The notes below the pieces were generated by a model that was given only the letters and a program-made list of their open reading frames with translations, made no database searches and was not told the DNA's origin. From positions 3,348,001 through 3,412,000 of the forward strand of contig CAWAAR010000003.1 in NCBI GenBank assembly GCA_963780135.1: a DNA stretch of 64,000 nucleotides, read 5' to 3'. Each line of letters opens with the position of its first letter. Positions within the stretch are counted from its first letter, which is position 1. The translations under genes were made by a program, and so were the position numbers. Below, piece by piece: positions 8,417 to 17,152 of this stretch. This stretch comes from Clostridium_AM sp963780135. Lineage in GTDB: Bacteria; Bacillota; Clostridia; Clostridiales; Clostridiaceae.

Positions 8417-9520
8417 TTAATAATGTCCTATTCCTATTTTATCAATTTTCACCTTTACATTTATTTTAATGTTTGCATTACTAACCTCTTTATCCCAATC
8501 TACGCCTGTTTCTCTTCCATATTTAGCTGCACCATACATACCTAATTCCATCAAATCCATTTTATATACATTTTTCATTTTATTTAAAAAGTCATTGCAC
8601 ATTTTTTCTGTTTTTTTTGATAGTAATTCTTCAATTTCTTTCTCGTTTTTCTTATTTATATCTTTATATAATGTATTTGACACAATGTCTCCATGAAAAA
8701 TCAAATCAATATTAAATTCATATCTATCTTCTTTCTTATTACAACTTACCTTTCTTTTAACCTTTGTATAATAGTTGATATACTCTTCAGGGCTTTGTTG
8801 CAGACTTAAAACTCCTTTACCAGATCTACGTCTTAGCATATTCATAATCTTACTTTCCTCCATGGGTAAGGTATATGCCATTTTGTCTTTTTTAAATACT
8901 GCCGTACCTGCAAGAACAATATCTTTATCCTTTACTTCTATGTAAGGAAGAGCCAAGTTTTCTCCTTCTGAAGCAAGTGTTGAATAAATATTTAAAAGAG
9001 TATTCTCCTTAGGAAAAAAATTATAATTTGTTGCACTTTTAATTATTCCTTCTATATAATCAGAAGAGCTAGGATAGCCTTTTACCTTATGTGATAGTAA
9101 ATTTTCTGAATTTCCTTTACATATTGCAACATTACCTCTATCATTAATCTGTGGGTTAGCAAAATCTGAATTAATTAAATTTAATATTCCATAGGTTGCT
9201 GCTTCTTTGCCTATTACAATAATTCTTTGGACTCCTATTAAAAAAGGTTTATTTGACCTTAATTGCCTATCTTGCCTGGTTTCTATTAAATTTTCAGCTT
9301 TTCCAGTTATATTTTTACTACTTTCTTCTTTTTGTTTTTTGAATTGGTACACACTGAAAGGGCTAGAATACTGTATATCAGAGTTTGTTTCTTTTTTTAT
9401 ATCAACTCCAAAACCTGATGATATGTTAAACTCCTCCATAGGTGTTACTTGCAATTTTTCTGTATAAATAGAACCTATTACGACTACTAAAAACACTATT
9501 ATTAAATTTTTCTTATTCAT
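8417..9520 (-). CDS. gerAC: Germinant receptor C subunit, GerAC family (C3), no lipobox
   Basis: About 367 aa. ATG 9520 is preferred over TTG 9523 because the GAGGGTG site is then about 8 nt away. The C-terminal GerAC domain is clear (AAKYGRETGVDW, VNVKVKID-like end). GerAC subunits are normally lipoproteins with a GCWD-type lipobox. Here the N-terminal hydrophobic helix (about 5-20) is followed by YTEKLQVTPMEEFN with no cysteine. It would be held by an uncleaved helix or released. One of three C subunits in the cluster. Confidence 0.9.
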   Translation of the reverse strand: MNKKNLIIVFLVVVIGSIYTEKLQVTPMEEFNISSGFGVDIKKETNSDIQYSSPFSVYQFKKQKEESSKNITGKAENLIETRQDRQLRSNKPFLIGVQRIIVIGKEAATYGILNLINSDFANPQINDRGNVAICKGNSENLLSHKVKGYPSSSDYIEGIIKSATNYNFFPKENTLLNIYSTLASEGENLALPYIEVKDKDIVLAGTAVFKKDKMAYTLPMEESKIMNMLRRRSGKGVLSLQQSPEEYINYYTKVKRKVSCNKKEDRYEFNIDLIFHGDIVSNTLYKDINKKNEKEIEELLSKKTEKMCNDFLNKMKNVYKMDLMELGMYGAAKYGRETGVDWDKEVSNANIKINVKVKIDKIGIGHY

Positions 9521-9555
9521 CAAGTGTCACCCTCTACTATTTTGCTTATCCCAGC

Positions 9556-10677
9556 TTAATATTGTCCTCTTCCTAATTTATCAACATGCACCTTTACGTT
9601 TACTTTAATATCAGACTTAGAGACAATCTCATTCCAATCCACCCCAGTATCTCTTCCATACTTTGCTGCTGCTACCCATCCTAGCTGCAAGCAATCCACT
9701 TTATATTCTTTCTTCATCTTATCCAAAAATTGATAGCACATCTTTTCAACTTCTTTTGCCATATCTTCTTCAAAGCTTTCCATTACTTCTATTTTGCCTG
9801 ATATATCTTTATATAATTCATTATTCACAATATCACCATTTAAATTTAAACTAATAATAAAGGTATATTTATCTCCACTTTTGCTACATTGAACTTTTCT
9901 TTTAGTTTTTGCTTCGTAATTCACATAATCTTTTGAATTTTTTTGTATCGTTAATATTCCTTTTACTTTATTTTCTCGAAGTATATTCATTATTTTTGTG
10001 TCATTAATATCTAAAATGACTCCAAGCTTATCTTTTTTAAAAATTGCCATTCCATCTATTTTAATTCCATCTTCACTGCTTTTTAAGTAAGGGCAAATTA
10101 TGTTTTTTCCTTCCGAATCCATTGATAACATAGCATTTTTTATTGTATAATCTCCCGTAAAAAAATTAGAAGTCACTGAATTTTTAATCATGTCGCTTAT
10201 ATATTCTCCAGAATTTTCGTATTCTCCTAAATTAAATTTTAAATATTCTTCCCCCGTACCTTTACATACTGCTAAAAATGCATTGTCATTTATTACAGCA
10301 TTCTTAAACACAATATCTATAACAGGCCTAATCCCATACTCAGCATATTTTTCATCAAACAAATAAGCTTTTGAAAGTCCTAAAAAAAATTGTTTTCCTA
10401 TTTTTTTTTGTCTTTCTTCTCTTGTTTCTCCAATAGTACTTCCTTTTCCACTTTTCACTTCATTTTCAAGACTCTCATCTTCTTTATACATTTTTGAATT
10501 AGTAGTAATTATGTACACCATATCCGACTTTCCAACTTTATTTGCTCCAATTGCTATTCCAGCGGAAATATTAAAATCTTCTGCACTGTTTAATTTCATT
10601 TTAGGACCAATAAAAAATATTAAAAAAAAAGTACAGCATAGAAAAATAATAAATAATGTATTCTTATTTTTTTTCAT
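9556..10677 (-). CDS. gerAC: Germinant receptor C subunit, GerAC family (C2)
   Basis: 373 aa with a GGAGG site before ATG 10677. The start overlaps the end of the upstream B gene by 14 nt. The GerAC fold is supported by AAKYGRDTGVDW and VNVKVHVDKLGRGQY at the end. The only cysteines near the N terminus are a CC pair inside the hydrophobic helix, not at a lipobox position before the mature domain (PKMKLNSAEDFN). Lipidation in the usual way is therefore unlikely. Co-transcribed with the other germination genes. Confidence 0.9.
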   Translation of the reverse strand: MKKNKNTLFIIFLCCTFFLIFFIGPKMKLNSAEDFNISAGIAIGANKVGKSDMVYIITTNSKMYKEDESLENEVKSGKGSTIGETREERQKKIGKQFFLGLSKAYLFDEKYAEYGIRPVIDIVFKNAVINDNAFLAVCKGTGEEYLKFNLGEYENSGEYISDMIKNSVTSNFFTGDYTIKNAMLSMDSEGKNIICPYLKSSEDGIKIDGMAIFKKDKLGVILDINDTKIMNILRENKVKGILTIQKNSKDYVNYEAKTKRKVQCSKSGDKYTFIISLNLNGDIVNNELYKDISGKIEVMESFEEDMAKEVEKMCYQFLDKMKKEYKVDCLQLGWVAAAKYGRDTGVDWNEIVSKSDIKVNVKVHVDKLGRGQY

Positions 10678-11761
10678 TTTGATCCTCCTTTTTTACCCAT
10701 ACTAAAATTGTAATAAAAGTTATATATATTAAGTTGTATATTGTGCTAAACATAGTGGCATACTGATCTATTTTATCCCTGCTAAGCATATCTCTATAAT
10801 AAACCATAGTAATACTAATAATAATAACCGAAATAATTACATATATTATTTCTTTGTTTTTTATCTTTTTAATATCCTGTAATATAAACATACATGCATA
10901 ATAAAAAATAGCTATGCTTTTTAATTCTATTAATATCCAAAAGAACACAAAAGCATATCGGAAATTATTTATAACTTCAACTTTTATGCCTTCTATAACT
11001 GTAAAGAACCCCCATATTGTTTTCTGAATAATAGTAGTTCCCATATAATATATAGTTATAAAAGTAATCCATGTATATAAAGCACAAACAATCCCTGTTG
11101 CTTTTAAAACTGAGCTCTTTATTTTACTACTATCATTAATAAAGGGGTAAATTAAAAATATAAATTCTATGCAGGAATAATTATAAACAGAACCTTTAGT
11201 TGCCTTTATAATATTTAATAATCCCCTTCCAAATATAGGACTTACATTTAATAAGCTTCCTTGTTTTAAAATCGCAATAGAAGGAACTAGTATTCCTAAT
11301 AAAATTAAGAAACTAAAAGAAGATATTTTCCCAAGAACTTTAATTCCTTTATTAGCAGCATAAGCTACAAAAAGCAATAGAACTGAATAAATTTTGAAAG
11401 AACTTATTGAAGGTAATGCATATGTTCTTAGAATAATTCCACCATCTGAAATTATTGAAGGAAGATAAATAAAAAAGCTTAGAAGAAAAAGAAAATTTAA
11501 TATATTTCCTATAACATTTCCTAAATATTTTTTGCTGATTACTAAAATATTTTCTTTTGGAAATTTTCCACTTACATATATAGCAAGAAGTGCTACGTAT
11601 AAAGGATATAGCACTCCTATTATTACAGAAATCCACCCATCTTGTTTTGCAATGGCTGTAACTGAGTTTGGTAAACTTACTGCCGATATTCCAAACACAA
11701 TTCCTATTAATATATAAGTAAATTCATTTGGAGTTAGTAGATTTTTCTTTTCAATATTCAT
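10664..11761 (-). CDS. gerAB: Spore germination permease, GerAB family (B2)
   Basis: 365 aa with about ten membrane segments. The opening motif is VFGISAVSLPNSVTAIAKQ followed by DGWISVIIGVLYP, as in the other B genes here. Ribosome site GGAGA before ATG 11761; only 2 nt separate it from the preceding C gene. Expected to form a receptor with the single A subunit and one of the C subunits. Sequence differences among the three B proteins suggest different germinant ranges. Confidence 0.92.
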   Translation of the reverse strand: MNIEKKNLLTPNEFTYILIGIVFGISAVSLPNSVTAIAKQDGWISVIIGVLYPLYVALLAIYVSGKFPKENILVISKKYLGNVIGNILNFLFLLSFFIYLPSIISDGGIILRTYALPSISSFKIYSVLLLFVAYAANKGIKVLGKISSFSFLILLGILVPSIAILKQGSLLNVSPIFGRGLLNIIKATKGSVYNYSCIEFIFLIYPFINDSSKIKSSVLKATGIVCALYTWITFITIYYMGTTIIQKTIWGFFTVIEGIKVEVINNFRYAFVFFWILIELKSIAIFYYACMFILQDIKKIKNKEIIYVIISVIIISITMVYYRDMLSRDKIDQYATMFSTIYNLIYITFITILVWVKKEDQNEKK

Positions 11762-11763
11762 TA

Positions 11764-12876
11764 CTAATAATCTCCTCTACCTTGTGTATCTACCTTAACC
11801 TTTACGTTTACTTTAATTTCTGCATCAGAAACTATTTTATTCCAATCATTTTCTTTACTTCTTCCAAACTTTGCCGCTCCTTCTCTACCTAAAGAAATAC
11901 AGTCTACCTTATATTCTTTTTGCATCATTTTCAAAAAAACATAACATTGTTTTTCTATGTTTTTTGCCATATCTTTTTCAAACTCTTTTCTCTTATCTAT
12001 ATCTTTTGTTATTTCAGCATACATTTCATTGTTCACAATAGTACCCGTTAAAGCTAAATCAATACTAAAGATGTATTTTTCTCCTTGTTTATTGCAGTTT
12101 ATTTTTCTTTTACCACTTTCCGCATAAAAATCAATATACTCTGTAGGACTTTTTTGCAAAGACACTAACCCTTTTACATAACTTTCTTTCAGTAAATTAA
12201 GTATTCTAGCATTTTCCACGTTTGTCTTAGCTATCATCTTGTCACCATTAAAGATAGCTAAACCCATAAGTTCTATTCCTTCTTCTGTTTGTTCAATATA
12301 AGGAAGAACTAAATTTCTTCCTTCTGCACCTATTCTTACATACATATCTATTAACTTATAGTTATTAGAAAAGAAACTATAAGAATAGCAATTTTCTATT
12401 AGGCCATATATATATTCTGCTGAACTATTATAACCCTTTGCCTTTTGCTTTAAATAGTCCTGTGGCTCTCCTTTACATACTGCAGCAAAAGCCATATCAC
12501 TTATTTCTGCATTTCTAAATCTATCTTCTGTAATGGTTTTTACGCCATATTTTGCATATTTTTCGCTAATTAAAACTATTCTTTCCTGTCCCTGTACAAT
12601 TTTTTTGTTTAACTTTTCTTGTCTTTTTTGAGTCACTTCTCCTATGTTTTTCCCTTTTTCTTCAACTGTCAAATTTGTTGTTGATCCATCAGACTTATAC
12701 ACATTTATACTCAAGGGTAGAATATATTCTATAATTCCTTCGCTTTTTTTCTCTATATCATAACCAATGCCTGTAATCATATTTAGTTCTTCAATGGGAA
12801 ATTTCTCTTGACCAAGGAGAATAAATATATAAAGAAAGACACCAATCATAATAATAAAGTACTTTTTCTTATTCAA
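11764..12876 (-). CDS. gerAC: Germinant receptor C subunit, GerAC family (C1), TTG start
   Basis: 370 aa. The start is TTG 12876 with an ideal AAGGAGG site, and it overlaps the preceding B stop by 4 nt. A hydrophobic helix (about 5-22) is followed by GQEKFPIEELNMITGIGYD, where a normal GerAC has GCWDxxEL: the lipobox cysteine is absent. The C-terminal domain shows AAKFGRSKENDW and VNVKVKVDTQGRGDY. Nearest the A and B1 genes, so probably the primary partner of that pair. Confidence 0.9.
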   Translation of the reverse strand: MNKKKYFIIMIGVFLYIFILLGQEKFPIEELNMITGIGYDIEKKSEGIIEYILPLSINVYKSDGSTTNLTVEEKGKNIGEVTQKRQEKLNKKIVQGQERIVLISEKYAKYGVKTITEDRFRNAEISDMAFAAVCKGEPQDYLKQKAKGYNSSAEYIYGLIENCYSYSFFSNNYKLIDMYVRIGAEGRNLVLPYIEQTEEGIELMGLAIFNGDKMIAKTNVENARILNLLKESYVKGLVSLQKSPTEYIDFYAESGKRKINCNKQGEKYIFSIDLALTGTIVNNEMYAEITKDIDKRKEFEKDMAKNIEKQCYVFLKMMQKEYKVDCISLGREGAAKFGRSKENDWNKIVSDAEIKVNVKVKVDTQGRGDY

Positions 12877-13976
12877 CGTATACCTCCTTTCTTAAAAAAT
12901 GCAATTACAGCAATAACTGTCATATATACTAGATTAAATATGACATAGACCTGTGTAACATACTTTGATATTCTTTGTCTGCTTATCTCATTTCCAAATT
13001 TAAATGTTAGATATACAAATAGGGGATACATAAAAAAATAAAGCTTTTTTATTTCTATTTTTTTTATAAAACCTTTCAAAATGTAGACACTTGCATAACA
13101 ATAAATCGTACAACTTTTAAAGGCAATTAGAATCCATAGAAATATAAAAATATATCTATAATTATTGATTACTGTTATTGTCACACTTTCTGTCACCAAT
13201 AAAAATGACCAATAACTTTTAGTTACAATATCTGGGCCTAAATAATATATAGTTATGAAAACTACCCAAACATATACAGCGATAGTAGCAGCAATTATTA
13301 TAATGGAGGAAGAAAATATTTTATTTTTCTCTTTCACAAAAGGAGAAATTAATAAGATTATTTCTGCCCCTGAATAAGCAAAAATAGAAGTTATACTTCC
13401 TTGGAGTATTGGTATTAAACCTATATTAAATATAGGTTTAATATTTGTGATATCAGCAACATTTAAAGCTGGCATAGATGACAAAATGAGAGCAAGTATA
13501 ATATAAAAAGCAATTTCACTGACTTTTCCTATTACTTTTAAGCCTTTACTAGAGGCATAACTCACTATTAAAAATGTAATAATAATCATTTTTAAAGACG
13601 TTAAAAATTCTGTTGCAAAATTGCGTATTAAATTGATATAAATACTGGCAATCATTGTTGCAAAATAAATGAACGATGTTAAAAAAATAAAATTAAAAAT
13701 ATTTCCCCAAAAACGTCCAAGATATTTTTTGCTTAAAATCAATATATTGTCATTAGGAAACTTTCGGCTTAAATATGATCCTAGCATTACTATATATAGT
13801 GGGTATACTCCTCCTATTAAAACTGAAATCCATCCATCTTGATGTGCAATTTTTACTACATCATTTGGAAGAGATAAAACACCCGTCCCCACTATACTCC
13901 CAAAAATAGTAAACATAAATTGACTTTTTGTTAAGAGATTTTGTTTTTCACTATAGCTTCCTTCCATCTTATTCAC
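12873..13976 (-). CDS. gerAB: Spore germination permease, GerAB family (B1)
   Basis: 367 aa. GTG 13976 overlaps the gerAA stop by 8 nt; ATG 13967 is an alternative. The first helix reads FGSIVGTGVLSLPNDVVKIA and is followed by DGWISVLIGGVYP. About ten membrane segments. It is the B gene directly after gerAA, so A, B1 and C1 form the standard tricistronic receptor core to which two further B/C sets have been added. Confidence 0.92.
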   Translation of the reverse strand: MNKMEGSYSEKQNLLTKSQFMFTIFGSIVGTGVLSLPNDVVKIAHQDGWISVLIGGVYPLYIVMLGSYLSRKFPNDNILILSKKYLGRFWGNIFNFIFLTSFIYFATMIASIYINLIRNFATEFLTSLKMIIITFLIVSYASSKGLKVIGKVSEIAFYIILALILSSMPALNVADITNIKPIFNIGLIPILQGSITSIFAYSGAEIILLISPFVKEKNKIFSSSIIIIAATIAVYVWVVFITIYYLGPDIVTKSYWSFLLVTESVTITVINNYRYIFIFLWILIAFKSCTIYCYASVYILKGFIKKIEIKKLYFFMYPLFVYLTFKFGNEISRQRISKYVTQVYVIFNLVYMTVIAVIAFFKKGGIR

Positions 13977-15456
13977 TGCCTTTTCTCTTAAACTTATTTC
14001 TAAAATTCTTTTGCCTTATAGGGTCTTGATTTGGAATCCCCTCTGGTCGTTTGTTCATTTTCCATAACGGTGCTCGAATAAAGGTATCCTTCATATCACT
14101 TTTGTGAAATTCTAAATAAGGAACACCTAAACTATCTAAAGAGAAAAGATGTGTTAAAATAAAAAACCATCCCACAGCAATTCCGAATATCCCCATAATA
14201 TTTGCCAGTATTAACATTGGAAATCGTAAAATTCTAATAGAAAGAGACATATCATAATTAGGAATTAAAAAAGTGGCTATAACTGTAATGCCAACAACAA
14301 GTAAGGTGGTAGGGCTTACTATTCTTGATTTAATTGCAGTGTCTCCTATAATAATACCGCCTACTAAACTTAAGGTTTGAGCTATCTTAGTTGGAAGCCT
14401 AAGACCACCTTCTCGTAAAAATTCAACTACCATTTCCATAGCTATAATTTCTAGAAAAGGAGTTAAAGCAATGCCTATTCTAGATTGAACAATAGGCGTA
14501 ACAAATTTTATTGGTATAAGCTCTACATTAAATTTTATCAGTGTTAAATATATAGATGGTAAAGTAATAACAACAAACGCTGCTATTATTCTTAGAACTC
14601 TTACAAAAGAGGATATAATGCTTCTTTGTGTATAATCCTCCACTGCTTGAAAAAATTGCATAAATAGTGAAGGTAATATAAGAGCAACAGGGCCACCATC
14701 CATTATAACGACTATTCTGCCTTCTAAAATGTTAGCAACTGCTCTATCTGGTCTTTCTGTACTCAAAGCTTGTGGAAAAACCGTATAAGGATACCCTTCA
14801 ATACATTCCTCAATATGACCTATTGAAAGTGCACCATCTATATCGATAGAACTTATTCTTTTTTTTAATTCTTCTAGCACCGCTTTATCTACTATATTGT
14901 CTATATAGCAAATTGCTATGTCATTCTGTGTTCGTACTCCTACATTCAACAGTTCTATGGCCAGGTTTTTATCCTTCAATCTCCTTCGAATCTGGGAAAT
15001 ATTTGCCTCTAAATTTTCTACAAAACCATCTCTTGGGCCTTTTGCTGCAGTTTCATTTATAGGCTCTGAAATGTCTCTAATCATTCCACCTTTAGTATCA
15101 ACTATAATTGCTTCTGTAACACCATTTATTAAAAGTACACTACTTCCGCTTTTAAGATGTTTTAATAAAATATTTAAATCAGATTCTACCAATGTATTGC
15201 TCATAGAAATATACCTTTTGCAAAGATAATTTGATATATCTTCTTTTCCTGTTAAGTTTTCTTGTATATGCATCATAAGTGGATTTAATATATCACGATT
15301 AAGGATATCTTTATTGATAAGTCCATCTATATAGATAATAGCTGCGTCTAAAGGCTTATCAATGCCAATATAAAAGTGTTTTACTACTATAGGATTTTTA
15401 TTTCCTAAACCATTCCTGATTAGCTCTATGTTTTCATCAAGATTTCCACTATTCAT
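13969..15456 (-). CDS. gerAA: Germinant receptor A subunit, GerAA family
   Basis: About 495 aa from ATG 15456, which has GGTGAT 5-6 nt upstream; ATG 15468 abuts AAGGAT and is less well placed. The soluble N-terminal region has two subdomains (about 1-235). The PYTVFPQ and TERPDRAV segments precede the membrane part, which has 4-6 hydrophobic segments between about 275 and 445. A basic C-terminal tail ends the protein. It is the only A subunit for three B and three C subunits. First gene of the cluster; no sigma-G promoter could be assigned with confidence in the 200 bp upstream. Confidence 0.93.
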   Translation of the reverse strand: MNSGNLDENIELIRNGLGNKNPIVVKHFYIGIDKPLDAAIIYIDGLINKDILNRDILNPLMMHIQENLTGKEDISNYLCKRYISMSNTLVESDLNILLKHLKSGSSVLLINGVTEAIIVDTKGGMIRDISEPINETAAKGPRDGFVENLEANISQIRRRLKDKNLAIELLNVGVRTQNDIAICYIDNIVDKAVLEELKKRISSIDIDGALSIGHIEECIEGYPYTVFPQALSTERPDRAVANILEGRIVVIMDGGPVALILPSLFMQFFQAVEDYTQRSIISSFVRVLRIIAAFVVITLPSIYLTLIKFNVELIPIKFVTPIVQSRIGIALTPFLEIIAMEMVVEFLREGGLRLPTKIAQTLSLVGGIIIGDTAIKSRIVSPTTLLVVGITVIATFLIPNYDMSLSIRILRFPMLILANIMGIFGIAVGWFFILTHLFSLDSLGVPYLEFHKSDMKDTFIRAPLWKMNKRPEGIPNQDPIRQKNFRNKFKRKGSE

Positions 15457-15672
15457 TAAAATCACCATATCCTTTTTTATGATAGCTATATACCTGAAAA
15501 TATAAATTTAAAGAACTTTAAAATTTCAAATTGATTTTTAACTTTATATATATTAATTAGTTTCTGTTTTTTTTATGTTAAATATTCTAAATAGGCTTAT
15601 AAAAAAATAGATAGGAGAGACATTTTTCTAATTTACTATAAATAGAAAATTACATGTAATCCAAAATATGTG

Positions 15673-15703
15673 TTGACTCTCCCGTTACAGGAGAATATAT
15701 ACT
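15673..15703 (+). promoter_or_regulatory. MerR-type promoter/operator 1 (before ABC permease remnant)
   Basis: A -35 TTGACT (15673-15678) and -10 TATACT (15698-15703) are separated by 19 bp. That overlong spacer is the hallmark of MerR-activated promoters. The spacer holds an inverted repeat CTCTCC/GGAGAA. Nearly the same element recurs at 16180-16210 in front of the merR gene. Confidence 0.8.
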
Positions 15704-15741
15704 CATCATGTGGAATAAAAAGAATAAAAAAATGAGTATGA

Positions 15742-15933
15742 ATTCGATATGAAATTTTTCCTAAAGCGCTTCAGTGTGCTGCAAATGTTTTGCCACTTAC
15801 GCAAGGAATCAAATTATTAAAAGGGTATTCTTTGGGATTATCACAGCAAAGCTTATTATTACCTATTGTTATTATGATAGTAGGGGGTGTGGTTGGCATT
15901 ACTGTATCAGTTAAAACATTTATATGGGAATAG
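15742..15933 (+). pseudogene. C-terminal remnant of an ABC-2 type permease
   Basis: An open frame without a usable start encodes FPKALQCAANVLPLTQGIK and then a hydrophobic helix, ending TVSVKTFIWE. This is the typical last membrane segment and tail of ABC-2 drug-export permeases. The rest of the gene is missing. A MerR-type promoter stands just upstream, so this was probably a target of the MerR regulator encoded downstream before it was deleted. Confidence 0.7.
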
Positions 15934-15939
15934 TAATAT

Positions 15940-16005
15940 TAGAATTGATAGTTGAGAGTGGATAATTGATAGTGACTGTCAACTTCTCATTCTCAACTTT
16001 CAACT
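15940..16005. repeat. TTGAGAGTT-type palindromic repeat (MITE-like), short copy
   Basis: A GTTGAGAGTGGATAATTGAT arm is followed after a few bases by its degenerate complement (CTTCTCATTCTCAACTTTCAA). The same words build the larger element at 25492-25723. Lies between the permease remnant and the merR promoter. Confidence 0.6.
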
Positions 16006-16047
16006 ATAAATCCTCTCTTTTTTGTGCAAAGAAAGAGAGGATTTATA
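16005..16047. terminator. Perfect 16-bp hairpin
   Basis: TATAAATCCTCTCTTT (16005-16020) pairs with 16032-16047 around an 11-nt loop. It is probably the old terminator of the decayed permease operon; the T-richness is modest. Confidence 0.6.
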
Positions 16048-16179
16048 AATAGATAAGATATACAATTATATGTGAAAGACAAAATGTCTTTGGATTTTAT
16101 AAAAAATAAAATTATTTAAATATTGAAAATAGCATTAGAGTATTAAAGACATTTAGAACTATATGATTCAAAATAAATA

Positions 16180-16210
16180 TTGACTCTTCCCTTACAGGAA
16201 AATATATACT
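16180..16210 (+). promoter_or_regulatory. MerR-type promoter/operator 2 (merR-uvrA operon)
   Basis: -35 TTGACT (16180-16185), a 19-bp spacer and -10 TATACT (16205-16210). The spacer contains CTTCC/GGAAA around CCTTACA. Predicted site of autoregulation by the MerR protein encoded 80 bp downstream. Confidence 0.82.
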
Positions 16211-16289
16211 TATCACATGAATGAAAAAAATAGAAGGATGGATATGTTGGTATATATATAATATGAAAATTGAAATCACGGAGGTAATT

Positions 16290-17135
16290 ATGAAAGAACA
16301 TTATGAATGTGAACGAAAAGAAAATACTATATTATATAAAATTGGACTATTTTCGCAAATGAATAAAGTTACAGTAAAGGCACTTAGATATTATGATGAT
16401 ATTGATTTGCTAAAGCCTGCATATGTTGATGAGAATAGTGGTTATCGTTATTATACGTCCAGCCAATTACCAGCTCTTCATCAAATATTGGCGTTAAGGC
16501 AGATGGGTTTTACTTTAGAAGAAATTAAAGAAGTACAAAATGGCATATCAGAGAAAAAACTACTTTTGAAAAAAAAGAGTGAACTAATGAGAAAAATTGC
16601 AGAGGAAACTATGAAGTTGTCTCAGGTAGAATGTTACTTATTGCAAATGGATGATGACAGTGAATATCATGTTATTTTAAAAGAATTGCCTGAAGTAATC
16701 GTTGCTTCTATGAGAAAAGTTATACCAAGTTATGATGCTCTCTTTGATATTGTTCCACCTATGGGAGCTGAAATGGAAAGACTTGGTTGTATTTGTGAAA
16801 TCCCTGAATATTGCTTTAGTATTTATCATTATGACGAATATAAGGAATGCGATATAGATGTAGAAATTTGTGAGGCAGTTATTGAAAAAAAAGAAGACTC
16901 TCATATGCTGACCTTTAAAACTGTAGAGAAAGTTGAAACTGCTGCTTGTATGCTGCATAAAGGTAGTTATGAAGGATTTCCCAAAGCATATGCTGCGGTT
17001 TTAAAGTGGGTAGAAGAAAACGGATTTGAAATTATAGATTATCCGCGAGAATCATATATTGATGGTGTTTGGAACAAGGATTCTGAAGGGGACTGGCTAA
17101 CAGAAATTCAATTTCCAGTTAAAAAGATACTGTAA
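16290..17135 (+). CDS. MerR-family regulator with GyrI-like effector domain
   Basis: 281 aa. ATG 16290 is chosen because GGAGG lies 7 nt upstream; the longer frame from 16221 overlaps the leader region. The N-terminal winged helix (about 15-85) contains VTVKALRYYDDIDLLKPAY and SGYRYYTSSQL. A coiled coil (about 90-120) is followed by a GyrI-like small-molecule domain (about 125-281), as in BmrR/TipA-type drug sensors. It is co-transcribed with the UvrA-like gene (17-nt gap), suggesting control of resistance to a DNA-active or other toxic compound. Confidence 0.9.
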   Translation: MKEHYECERKENTILYKIGLFSQMNKVTVKALRYYDDIDLLKPAYVDENSGYRYYTSSQLPALHQILALRQMGFTLEEIKEVQNGISEKKLLLKKKSELMRKIAEETMKLSQVECYLLQMDDDSEYHVILKELPEVIVASMRKVIPSYDALFDIVPPMGAEMERLGCICEIPEYCFSIYHYDEYKECDIDVEICEAVIEKKEDSHMLTFKTVEKVETAACMLHKGSYEGFPKAYAAVLKWVEENGFEIIDYPRESYIDGVWNKDSEGDWLTEIQFPVKKIL

Positions 17136-17152
17136 GAAAGAAGGATTGACTA

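Noticed and set aside
15480..15670. Sigma-G promoter for the germination cluster
   Set aside because: Only partial matches with wrong spacing were found, so no promoter is claimed.
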